From Sphaerospermopsis torques-reginae ITEP-024 (GTDB lineage: Bacteria > Cyanobacteriota > Cyanobacteriia > Cyanobacteriales > Nostocaceae), in NCBI RefSeq assembly GCF_019598945.1, contig NZ_CP080598.1, positions 2,542,001 to 2,606,000 on the forward strand: a stretch of DNA of 64,000 nt, given 5' to 3'. This document shows, piece after piece, positions 56,247 to 64,000 of the stretch. Each line of letters starts with the position of its first letter. Positions within the stretch are counted from its first letter, which is position 1. Made by a program: the position numbers and the translations under genes. The notes beneath the pieces were generated by a model. That model was not told the DNA's origin and ran no database searches. It saw nothing but the letters and a program-made list of their open reading frames with translations.

Positions 56247-57257
56247 TTACTTAATTACAAACGCCTCATAATCCAACTCAGAACGCATCAAACACCGTCC
56301 CAACCACCGCGCTTGTTCCAAAAGAATTTGATTTAAAGTCAAACGACGATTTTGAGGAGGATATAAAAGAGGAGTACGCAGTCGTCGTTCTAACTCTCCC
56401 AAAAATAACTTTTTCGCCAAAGGTCCTAACCATATTCCCACCCCATCAGGAGAATCTTGAAAATCCTCAGTTCCCAAAATGTTAGATTCAACAATGGAAA
56501 TTACCGCTTGGTCCACCACCACAGGCCGAAATTCCTCCATTAAATCTAAAACTAAATTCGGTCGATAGGGTTCTGTCGCATGGAAAAAACCCAAATAAGG
56601 ATCAAGTCCCGCTTGAACGGTAGCAGAAAATACACGAGCTAATAAAACTCCATACCCCCAACTCAAAAGCGCATTAATCGGATCAAGAGGTGGTCGGCGG
56701 TTGCGGCCATTAAACTTCCACTCTGGGGGAAAATAATGACGTAATGCTTGGTAATAGGTGCGAGCGCAAATTCCTTCAATTCCCATCAACTCATCGCGGT
56801 TAAAGGGAGTAGCAACATGAACGAGACGGGAAGAATAGGAATTGATTAAATCTATTGCCTCTGCTAATTCCGTAATTGTACTTGCAGTTGCCCGGTTACG
56901 CTTTTGTAATAATACTCTTTGATTACGGACTTTACCCAAAACCAATTTTTGAGCTAAGGCCATACCAAAGGTGGTTTCAACTGTGCGATATTGAGCTATT
57001 CTCATAGTAGTATTACTGATAAAATACCCTTGCAGTCTGCCGCGAAATTGCCCATCTTGTCTGAGGAATATGGTTTCAATTCCTCGATCTAATAATTGGG
57101 CAATTACCACATCTGTTAATTGGATACCAGGTAAAACCACTACCAAGGTAACTTCTGCTAAACGACAGGTTTGAGTTTGATCTTGTTTAATGATCATCAG
57201 AGATTCATTGCGATAGCGCAGGATTGTTCCTGGTTCGGTTAAATAAAGTGTAGTCAT
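56247..57257 (-). CDS. cas1: CRISPR-associated endonuclease Cas1
   Basis: 336 residues from the ATG at 57257 (TTLYLTEPGTILRYR); upstream in-frame codons run into repeat DNA and do not look like protein. The metal ligands are in MGIEGICAR (Glu), GFFHATEPYRPNL (His) and LMEEFRPVVVD (Glu/Asp). With Cas2 it inserts new spacers. It points away from the cas operon and toward the array; no cas2 gene is visible nearby, so Cas2 must come from elsewhere or adaptation is lost. Confidence 0.95.
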   Translation of the reverse strand: MTTLYLTEPGTILRYRNESLMIIKQDQTQTCRLAEVTLVVVLPGIQLTDVVIAQLLDRGIETIFLRQDGQFRGRLQGYFISNTTMRIAQYRTVETTFGMALAQKLVLGKVRNQRVLLQKRNRATASTITELAEAIDLINSYSSRLVHVATPFNRDELMGIEGICARTYYQALRHYFPPEWKFNGRNRRPPLDPINALLSWGYGVLLARVFSATVQAGLDPYLGFFHATEPYRPNLVLDLMEEFRPVVVDQAVISIVESNILGTEDFQDSPDGVGIWLGPLAKKLFLGELERRLRTPLLYPPQNRRLTLNQILLEQARWLGRCLMRSELDYEAFVIK

Positions 57258-57437
57258 AGGAAACAGCAAATTAAGAAAGTAGGGGTTCAGCAGTGCTAAA
57301 CCCTTACAACATTCAGGAGGTATAAACGAAGTATTAATGTTTCCTCCTGTACCAGTAATCATTTTGCCTTGAGGTTAGAAGACCCCTTTTCTATCAGGGT
57401 GAAATAATACACTCATCGAACTGGAAAAGACAGTTTT

Positions 57438-57752
57438 ATGGTCATGTCTCCATCTGTAGCGAAAAAATTGGTACGATACCGTAGCTGGTTAGTTGCGGTT
57501 GTCAATGGGGGAATTACCTGGATAGTGCTAATTATTGCGCCTTTGGGATTATTTGCGGTAATTATTTGCACTTTATCGGTGTTTTTGGGTAGTTTAATAG
57601 TGGGGGTAATTTGCGACAAAGCTTTATTTAAATTGCTGCGTGAAAACGATAGAGAGGTAATGTCCGCTGATCGAGTTTCCCAAAGTATCAATTTTACAGA
57701 TGGAGAAAACTTGAATTTACCAACCCAAGAACGGAGAAAAGCTGATGACTGA
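57438..57752 (+). CDS. csx18: Csx18-like small membrane protein
   Basis: 104 residues with two membrane helices (VNGGITWIVLIIAPLGLFAV and IICTLSVFLGSLIVGVI) and a polar tail. Small membrane proteins of this kind, called Csx18, accompany cyanobacterial type III loci. It overlaps csx3 by 8 bp. Its job is unknown; a membrane effector of type III signalling is an attractive guess. Confidence 0.6.
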   Translation: MVMSPSVAKKLVRYRSWLVAVVNGGITWIVLIIAPLGLFAVIICTLSVFLGSLIVGVICDKALFKLLRENDREVMSADRVSQSINFTDGENLNLPTQERRKADD

Positions 57753-58758
57753 ACCTGCTTTACGCTTGCTATTAAGTGAAACCCTGATGGTAGAGGCTTT
57801 ACATTATCAGGTTTTATTGATTGAATTAACTAGGAGCGATCGCATTATCGAACCCCAAGACTTAACCGGTTTAGAACTTCCAGCAGGAATTGATACAACC
57901 GGTGGTGTGGTAATTTCGGGACGCGCACCCATTTGGTTATATGGTTATCTGATCCATGAATTACATCCTACCGCTTGGGTTGCTTGTTATGATCCCCGCA
58001 TCGGTGCAATAATCGTAGCTACTCACACTCGCTTAGTACAGATTGGACAAGTGATCAAAATTATTCCCCCCAACGGTAGAACCCAAGACGGGGAAACCAC
58101 ACCAGAACAACAATGGTCTAATTATTTTCGTCAACTGGGAGAATTGAGATCAAATAATAGCGCAAATTCTCCCTTGACAAAACCAGAAAAATTGTGTCCA
58201 GCGTTGATGGTTGTTGGTCCCCCCGACAGTGGTAAAAGTGTTTTTTCCCATGCGTTATTTCAAGCATTGCTAAAAGAAAATCCTGATATTTATTTACAAC
58301 GCGCACATTGGGACGGAGAGGGAAATTATGTGTTAGAAATGGGTGCAGAAGCTACCGATGAAGAAATCGAAGCTTTTAAAGCACGTAATCGCGGATCTTT
58401 AACAGAGAGGTTTTTTCCCTACCAAGCGCAAGCTATTCTTCAGTTAAGAAAACAAAAATCTTTAGTAATAGTAGATGTGGGTGGGATGGTGCAACCAGAA
58501 AAGTTACCACTTTTGGAAGTTTGTACACATTATTTAATAATTAGTTCTCGACTAGAAGCGGTAGAAGGGTGGCATAATTTTTGTGGTATTCGTGCTAATT
58601 TAATACCAGTCGGTGTCATTTTCAGCACTCTCTCAGAAACGGAGATAGTTCATCAATTAGAACCTTATGTAGAAATGACTTGTGGTGCTTGGGTTAGAGG
58701 TAAAGCGCGTCCTGTTCCTGATATTTTACTAGAACGGGTACAAGATATGATTAATTGA
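57745..58758 (+). CDS. csx3: Csx3 fused to a P-loop ATPase-like domain
   Basis: 337 residues. The N-terminal Csx3 domain (about 15-110) has GGVVISGRAPIWLYGYL, then HELHPTAWVACYDPR and a final conserved His in VATHTRLVQ. Csx3 (Crn3) degrades cyclic tetra-adenylate, switching off type III signalling. The C-terminal half (about 145-335) has Walker A GPPDSGKSV and an Asp in VIVDVGGMV, the fused AAA/kinase-like domain known in cyanobacteria. Location between csx18 and cas10 supports a regulatory role. Confidence 0.82.
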   Translation: MTEPALRLLLSETLMVEALHYQVLLIELTRSDRIIEPQDLTGLELPAGIDTTGGVVISGRAPIWLYGYLIHELHPTAWVACYDPRIGAIIVATHTRLVQIGQVIKIIPPNGRTQDGETTPEQQWSNYFRQLGELRSNNSANSPLTKPEKLCPALMVVGPPDSGKSVFSHALFQALLKENPDIYLQRAHWDGEGNYVLEMGAEATDEEIEAFKARNRGSLTERFFPYQAQAILQLRKQKSLVIVDVGGMVQPEKLPLLEVCTHYLIISSRLEAVEGWHNFCGIRANLIPVGVIFSTLSETEIVHQLEPYVEMTCGAWVRGKARPVPDILLERVQDMIN

Positions 58759-58900
58759 TAATTGATAATTGATAATGGTTTCAGTCAAGGTTTAAATCTT
58801 CTGCTTTTCAGGAATGAGAAACAGGTAATTGTCAATTATCCAGTGTTTAAGAAGTGCAAAGAATGAATAAAATAGTAGTCAAGCAAGGGAAAAAAGGGTG

Positions 58901-61243
58901 ATGAAAGGTAAAAGTTCGGTAACAATAGGAATTAATTGGTGTTTAGCTTGGGGTAATGGAAGAAAACCGCAATTTGATATTTCTGTTTTGCGGGAAATGT
59001 GCGAAGCTTTGAGAACTGGGGGAGAAGTTCCAGCACAGGTAAGAACTATTGTTCAACAAGTGGAAGATTTGCAAAAAATTGAGGAAGATTATTTTCCTGA
59101 TACTTTGGAACAGCTAAAAAATGATTATCCTGATTTATGGAATCAAACAACTAATATCGGTTTAGTTTATGGTGGTGTGACTAAGGTTAAACAATATGTA
59201 TTTGAATCAGCTAAAATTCAAGAAGTGCGAGGTGCTTCAGCTTTGTTAGATAGAATTAATTTGATTGATTTACCTGCATTTTTCGGTGATTATCAAAATG
59301 TTCCCCAAAAAATACGTAAATCATTCAATAAATCTCTTTCCATCTCTCAATGGTTAGGGAAAAACTTTCCTGGTTTAGAAGCTGCATTAATTCCCGAATT
59401 AATAATTTACTCTACAGGTGGTAATATCCTAGCTTTCTGTCCATCTGCATTTGTAGATGATTTGGCTAATGCAATTGAAAAGCGTTATACTCATGAAACT
59501 TTAACAGCTAATTCCTGTGCTGTTGGGGCAAAATTCAAGCCTTTAGAAATTAAATTTGGCTTACTAAATAACTCTATTGAAAAAACATTTTGGTTAGAAC
59601 AGTATAACAGTCATCTTAAACATGAACTAATCAAGGCGTATTTCAATCAACCTGATGTAGATGATCCAATACAAGCTTTTCAAGAACGTAAGAGTTTTAA
59701 TGAATTAGTTGGAAGATTAGCTTCTTTATTTAACAAAAGACGTAATGGTAACAATTGTGAATATCGCGCTAGTCGTTGTTATCCACCTATATTTGAAACA
59801 CATCCCTATTTAATAAGAGATGAAGGCGATCGCCGTTCTGCGGTGATGAAAGCAGAAGGTCTTCCTAACGAACCTTATTTTTCAGAAACTTTAGCACGTA
59901 AACGTATTGTTGGACAGATATCTAAACGAGATGATATCTCTACAGGTTGGTACTATCAAGCTGGTTTTAATTGGGAACCTAATCCAATTTATATTCCCAG
60001 TTGGGTGCAAAAATTTGAGGATTTTTTAGATAAAGATGAAAATAAATTATTAGCAGAAAAATACTATAATGGATGCAAAAATCCAGAAGAAGCACGTTCT
60101 TTGATAGAAGTTGCTAATGCTAGTAAACCTCGTGGTTTTGTAGCTTATATTTATGCTGATGGTAATAACATGGGTGGATACATCCAAAAAATAAAAACTC
60201 CACAACAATATCAGCAATTCAGTCATGATATTTTTGAAGCTACAGAACAATCTGTTTATCACGCATTAGCAAAACATTTACACCCCCATCAACTGAAAGA
60301 CATCACAGAAGAAGAGAAACAAAAACGTAATGGTCGTTGGATTCATCCCTTTGAAATTTTAACCATTGGTGGGGATGATGTAATGTTAATTGTTCCCGCA
60401 GATAAAGCATTAGCTATTGCTCAAACTATTGGTGAAGAATTTGAGAGAATTTTATTAAATAAAGGAGAAACCTATAAATCCGATCAAACTTATAAATTTG
60501 AAGTAGTACATCGTTATCACAGTCAGCAACAAATTTCAACAAATAAACAATGTAAATTGAGTATGTCCACAGGAGTATTAATAACTGCTGAAGATACACC
60601 TATTTACTATGCTGAAAAATTGACCAACCAGTTACTTAAATCAGCCAAAAAACAAGCAAAAGAATTGAAAAAATATGGTTATTGTGGAGGAACAGTTGAC
60701 TTTTTAGTTATGAAATCTGTCACTATGATTTCTTCTAACATTAGTGAATTTCGTACTAATGGCTTAACAAAAACAGGACAAGGAAAGCAAAAACTAAAAT
60801 TATATGCTGCACCTTATACATTACATGAATTAGGTGGATTATTGAAAACCGCACAAACTTTAATAGATGCAGAATTTCCTAAATCGCAACTTTACCAAAT
60901 TCGCAGTTTATTAGAACGGGGTAAACAGACAGCAATTTTAAATTATCGTTATTTTCGCGTGAGGTTAAATAATAAAGAAGCTCAAAAATCATTGGAAGAT
61001 GAATTTGAGAATAAATGGTGTTTACCCAAGGATAAAAATAACAATGGTAATCTTGCACCTTGGATGTCTTTAAAAGACACAGAAGAATGTGAAGATAAAA
61101 ATAGAAAATCATCAGATAAACAAGAAAAAAAAGATGATAAAGTTACTTATGAAACCATCTGGAGAGAATTAGTAGATTTGTATCCTTTTTTTGAGAAAAA
61201 GGCAAAAAAATCTGATGTTCAAAAATCCAAACAGCAGGTATAA
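58901..61243 (+). CDS. cas10: Type III CRISPR Cas10, palm domain with GGDD
   Basis: 780 residues from the ATG at 58901 (a GTG directly before is possible). The first palm region has YGGVTKVKQYVFESAKIQEV and the second IYADGNNMGGYIQKI. The cyclase/polymerase motif GGDD is at about 490-493 (ILTIGGDDVMLIV), so cyclic oligoadenylate synthesis is expected on target RNA binding. No HD nuclease motif is visible in the N-terminal part, fitting subtype III-D, where HD is often lost. It is the large subunit of the effector. Six bp separate it from the next gene. Confidence 0.93.
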   Translation: MKGKSSVTIGINWCLAWGNGRKPQFDISVLREMCEALRTGGEVPAQVRTIVQQVEDLQKIEEDYFPDTLEQLKNDYPDLWNQTTNIGLVYGGVTKVKQYVFESAKIQEVRGASALLDRINLIDLPAFFGDYQNVPQKIRKSFNKSLSISQWLGKNFPGLEAALIPELIIYSTGGNILAFCPSAFVDDLANAIEKRYTHETLTANSCAVGAKFKPLEIKFGLLNNSIEKTFWLEQYNSHLKHELIKAYFNQPDVDDPIQAFQERKSFNELVGRLASLFNKRRNGNNCEYRASRCYPPIFETHPYLIRDEGDRRSAVMKAEGLPNEPYFSETLARKRIVGQISKRDDISTGWYYQAGFNWEPNPIYIPSWVQKFEDFLDKDENKLLAEKYYNGCKNPEEARSLIEVANASKPRGFVAYIYADGNNMGGYIQKIKTPQQYQQFSHDIFEATEQSVYHALAKHLHPHQLKDITEEEKQKRNGRWIHPFEILTIGGDDVMLIVPADKALAIAQTIGEEFERILLNKGETYKSDQTYKFEVVHRYHSQQQISTNKQCKLSMSTGVLITAEDTPIYYAEKLTNQLLKSAKKQAKELKKYGYCGGTVDFLVMKSVTMISSNISEFRTNGLTKTGQGKQKLKLYAAPYTLHELGGLLKTAQTLIDAEFPKSQLYQIRSLLERGKQTAILNYRYFRVRLNNKEAQKSLEDEFENKWCLPKDKNNNGNLAPWMSLKDTEECEDKNRKSSDKQEKKDDKVTYETIWRELVDLYPFFEKKAKKSDVQKSKQQV

Positions 61244-61249
61244 TAAATT

Positions 61250-61963
61250 ATGATATCTTTGCAGAATTTACCCCAAAATCAAATTACAAAAATTTCACTA
61301 ACAGCAATTATTGACACTGCATTATGTGTAGGTGCTGGTGGTTCTGATGGTTCACTAGCAGATAAACCAATAGTTCGTAATGCAGAAGGAAAATTATTAA
61401 TTCCTGCTTCCCAATTAAAAGGAAGATTACGCCATGAATGTGAGAAAATAGCAACAGCATTAGGATGGCAAATTTTTCCAGCACCAAAAGCAGAAATACT
61501 TTGTCCTAACCAAGCACAAGTAAATGAGGAATTTCACCAAGAATATCAAATAGAAAATCACAAAGGATATCATTGTTTTATATCCAAAATATTTGGAAAT
61601 CCTATTCTTCCATCTCGGATAATTGTTAATGATTTAATTTGTGAGATGTCCAAAGAAGATTTACCAGAAGTTATCCGTCCCGGAGTAACTATTAACCGTC
61701 GTCGTCGAACTTCTGAAGAGAAAAAATTGTATTTTTTGGAAACTTCTCCACCCAATAGTAAATTAGAATTTACAGGAGAAATTCAGTTATTACCAGATTG
61801 TCCAAAATATGCTAAACCTTTAATATTATCTGCTTTACGCCATATTCATGCTTTAGGTGGGAGTAAGTCAGCGGGGTTAGGTTGGTTAACTTGGAAAGAA
61901 CTAGACACTTTAAAAGTAGATGATGAAAGTTGGAAATTATTAATACCGAATAAAACAATATGA
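61250..61963 (+). CDS. Csm3-like Cas7 RAMP protein
   Basis: 237 residues, one RAMP domain. IPASQLKGRLRHECE is the usual Csm3/Cmr4 helix, and the glycine-rich loop is LGGSKSAGLGWL. Asp38 in SLADKPIVRN aligns with the catalytic Asp of Csm3 that cuts target RNA every 6 nt, so cleavage is likely retained. It forms part of the backbone along the crRNA. Overlaps csx10 by 4 bp. Confidence 0.88.
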   Translation: MISLQNLPQNQITKISLTAIIDTALCVGAGGSDGSLADKPIVRNAEGKLLIPASQLKGRLRHECEKIATALGWQIFPAPKAEILCPNQAQVNEEFHQEYQIENHKGYHCFISKIFGNPILPSRIIVNDLICEMSKEDLPEVIRPGVTINRRRRTSEEKKLYFLETSPPNSKLEFTGEIQLLPDCPKYAKPLILSALRHIHALGGSKSAGLGWLTWKELDTLKVDDESWKLLIPNKTI

Positions 61964-63252
61964 AACGAATTAAAATAACAATCACAGCTTTATCACCATT
62001 AGCTATTGCAGGTAAAAAACCAGGTTCTGTCAGTGAAGTAGAAGATCATATTCCTGGTTCTGTAATTCGTGGTGCGATCGCATCTCAAATTCTAGAAATA
62101 TCCAAGCAACAAACACCAAATATAGCATCACAAAATTTAACAGAAAATGGTGGAGATTTTGCTACAATATTTTTAAGTGATGAACCTGCAATTTTTCAAA
62201 ATGCTTATCCAGCAGTAGCCAAAAAATCAGAATCACTTTCTCAGGTTGTAACTGACGAAATAATGGTTTTACCTGCAACTGCTGTTAGTTCAAAAACAAA
62301 ACCAGGGTTTAAAACTAACGATAAAAATAATGGAGTTTTTGATACTCTAATTGATCGTTTTTGTGCAGAAGCCTATAATTATCCTTATGATCCTACTTGT
62401 CCTCAAGATTTTGGAAGAGTAGAACCATTTGGAGGTTTTTATAGTAAATCAAAAGATGATAAATATCACAGTCATTCAGTTAGCACTCGATTTTTAACAA
62501 GAGTGGGAATTAATCGTCAAAGAGCGACATCTCAAGATGATATACTTTACAGTATTGAGGTTTTAAATGAGTCATTTTCTGAAACTTCCCAAAAACAAAA
62601 TTGGCATCCTGTTGTTTATCAAGGTTCAATTTTAGTTTATAATGAGGATTTAGGTAAATCTCTGACTGATTTTATTAATCAAAATTCTGGTATATTTCGT
62701 TTAGGTAGTGCTACATCAAGAGGTTTAGGAAAAGTTGAAATTAAAGCTGAACTAAGCGAAGCATTAACAGATGTTGAAGATAGAATCAATAATTTCAATG
62801 ACAAACTAGAAGAACGATGGCGATTGTGGTCTATTTTTGGTAAACCAGAAAATGATTTATTAAATAATCGAACATATTTTACAATAGACCTTCAATCTGA
62901 TGCTATTTTTACAGACAATTGGCAACATACGACAGTGATATCATCCAAAATGTTGTGTGAATTTGCCAATGTCACAGAAAAGGATGGTTTAGCAAAATTA
63001 GAAGTAGCATATACTACCTATGATTATCGTTCAGGTTGGAATGCTGCTTGGGGTTTAATGAAAGATATCGAATTAGTAACAAATAGAGGGGGTGTGTATT
63101 TATTCAGTGTAGATAAAGAAAAGGAAAAAATATGGATTGAGAAATTGACAGAATTGGAACTGAAAGGAGTTGGAGAAAGAACTTCTGAAGGTTTCGGACA
63201 AGTGCAAATTTGCAATGAGTTTCATAATGTATTAAGAGAAGAGGCAGTATGA
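61960..63252 (+). CDS. csx10: RAMP protein Csx10 (Cas5-like, subtype III-D)
   Basis: 430 residues. The start (ITALSPLAIAGKKPG, then VIRGAIASQ) and the inner glycine loop RLGSATSRGLGKVEIKAEL fit Csx10, the large Cas5-like RAMP that defines subtype III-D. The C-terminal half ends RTSEGFGQVQI, a second RAMP-type loop. It likely caps the crRNA 5' tag. Start and stop overlap neighbours by 4 bp each, showing a tightly coupled operon. Confidence 0.85.
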   Translation: MKRIKITITALSPLAIAGKKPGSVSEVEDHIPGSVIRGAIASQILEISKQQTPNIASQNLTENGGDFATIFLSDEPAIFQNAYPAVAKKSESLSQVVTDEIMVLPATAVSSKTKPGFKTNDKNNGVFDTLIDRFCAEAYNYPYDPTCPQDFGRVEPFGGFYSKSKDDKYHSHSVSTRFLTRVGINRQRATSQDDILYSIEVLNESFSETSQKQNWHPVVYQGSILVYNEDLGKSLTDFINQNSGIFRLGSATSRGLGKVEIKAELSEALTDVEDRINNFNDKLEERWRLWSIFGKPENDLLNNRTYFTIDLQSDAIFTDNWQHTTVISSKMLCEFANVTEKDGLAKLEVAYTTYDYRSGWNAAWGLMKDIELVTNRGGVYLFSVDKEKEKIWIEKLTELELKGVGERTSEGFGQVQICNEFHNVLREEAV

Positions 63253-63659
63253 CAGAATTATCAACCCAACAGCAATTAAAAATTCAAAAAGGTATTCTGC
63301 AAGCTGAAGATGATCTAGTAATATGGATTAAAAACGCCTTGGATAAAACAAGCTATGGAGACTTAGAAGAATCTCAATTTCGTAACTTACTCCGTGTTGC
63401 TGACACTACAGATAGCGCAGAAGTAATTAAGAACTTTATCTGTTATCAAGTTGGACGTGATAAAAAATGGGGAAGAGGAAAAGGTTCTTTAGCCGAGAAA
63501 ATCATTGAAGATATTGATAATAATATCAGAAAAGCGGCTCAAATAATTGGTGAATGTTGCGACGCTGATTTTAAACCTATTTGGTTAGAATTAATTCGCC
63601 GTTATTTGGGATATGGCGCACGTCATTTGAAGTTTAAACGTGATGGTAATGCAGCTTAA
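63249..63659 (+). CDS. Csm2-like small subunit (Cas11)
   Basis: 136 residues, helical (FRNLLRVADTTDSAEVIKNF, RRYLGYGARHLKFK), the size and character of type III small subunits. It would line the target strand in the complex. The assignment rests on position and size more than on motifs. Confidence 0.7.
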   Translation: MTELSTQQQLKIQKGILQAEDDLVIWIKNALDKTSYGDLEESQFRNLLRVADTTDSAEVIKNFICYQVGRDKKWGRGKGSLAEKIIEDIDNNIRKAAQIIGECCDADFKPIWLELIRRYLGYGARHLKFKRDGNAA

Positions 63660-63698
63660 TTAAAAAATAATTTTTGTAAATTTAAGGTAAACACAAAA

Positions 63699-64000
63699 AT
63701 GAGAAACACACTAATTTGCACTGTTGGCACAAGTCTATTTGGCAATATTAGAAATGCAGAAGAATCAATTAAGAAAGCATTTGAAACCAAAAATTGGAAT
63801 CAATTAGCATTATTATTGCTTGAACAGGAAAATACAGCCCGTGTTTGTGGTGCAGAAATCAACTCTATTACCAGTATTTGCAATAGTAAATTACTTACAT
63901 CTAGAATACGCTTAATTTTTCTAGTGTCAGATACAGAAGATGGTAAGAATACAGGTCAAGTATTGAAACTATATTATAATAACCAAAGAAATCCCTTAAA
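63699..64000 (+). CDS. CARF-domain protein, APE2256/TIGR02619-like, 5' part (cut by window end)
   Basis: The first 100 codons start MRNTLICTVGTSLFGNI, the usual start of CARF proteins, and later have RLIFLVSDTEDGKNTGQVLK, matching the APE2256 group. CARF domains bind cyclic oligoadenylate made by Cas10. The effector or regulatory C-terminal domain lies outside the window, so the output (RNase, transcription control or ring nuclease) is undetermined. It follows the small-subunit gene by 39 bp in the same operon. Confidence 0.82.
   Translation, partial: MRNTLICTVGTSLFGNIRNAEESIKKAFETKNWNQLALLLLEQENTARVCGAEINSITSICNSKLLTSRIRLIFLVSDTEDGKNTGQVLKLYYNNQRNPL

Noticed and set aside
57258-57362. N-terminal extension of Cas1
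   Set aside because: It is the translation of a GGGTTTAGC-type repeat and upstream DNA; family proteins start near TTLYLTEPG.

Overview
The window looks like chromosome from a filamentous, probably nitrogen-fixing cyanobacterium of the Nostocales (Anabaena/Dolichospermum-like). Grounds: AT-rich DNA, many HIP1 octamers (GCGATCGC), heptanucleotide tandem repeats (STRRs) between genes, Psb32, system II cytochrome c maturation (Ccs1/CcdA), a NifJ-type pyruvate:ferredoxin oxidoreductase and agmatinase. No tRNA or rRNA gene was seen; the only confidently identified RNA gene is the SRP RNA. The genus is inference.

Layout. 0-7.8 kb: the end of an RTX calcium-binding protein, a parvulin-type isomerase, a possible 34-residue peptide gene, and a type I exporter (cNMP-binding/C39-like/ABC protein plus HlyD adaptor). 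The C39-like domain has lost its protease residues, as in HlyB, so it fits export of uncleaved RTX cargo. 8-17.8 kb: a glycosyltransferase, a broken gene flanked by a 56-bp perfect inverted repeat, a dgcN-dgcA pair (D-Glu acetyltransferase-like and dipeptide epimerase), a nuclease, a nucleoside salvage group (nucleoside hydrolase, Fcy1-like cytosine deaminase, ribokinase) and a Rieske oxygenase. 18.3-19.45 kb: a gene-free stretch with five tandem units, each a small hairpin, a conserved AU-rich segment and its own intrinsic terminator, read as an sRNA gene array; a likely sixth member lies at 25.1 kb on the other strand. 19.5-25 kb: agmatinase, a PARIS-like ATPase/DUF4435 defence pair, ilvA and a nonsense-mutated DUF2809 gene.

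25-50 kb is mostly housekeeping: murD, glyS, lysozyme, thpR-like, YciI, ffs, phasin-like, queF, ccs1/ccdA, nifJ, SUI1-like, surE. It also holds three toxin-antitoxin pairs (HicAB, PIN/antitoxin, DUF3368/UPF0175), several unknown proteins and many repeats. MurD and NifJ carry in-frame tracts that are translated copies of the intergenic repeats. Three genes have a single internal stop codon (9.6, 24.6 and 43.7 kb).

51-64 kb: psb32, a second glycosyltransferase paralogous to the one at 8 kb, then a type III CRISPR-Cas locus. In order: a TIGR03985/WYL-like regulator, a 12-repeat array, cas1 (no cas2 seen), then a forward operon csx18-csx3(AAA fusion)-cas10-csm3-like-csx10-csm2-like-CARF protein, cut by the window end. 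csx10 indicates subtype III-D. Cas10 keeps GGDD (cyclic oligoadenylate synthesis expected) without a recognisable HD site. Csx3 is the expected ring nuclease and the CARF protein the expected sensor, so a full signalling circuit is present. The regulator's start region is repeated (46 of 48 bases) in the CRISPR leader.
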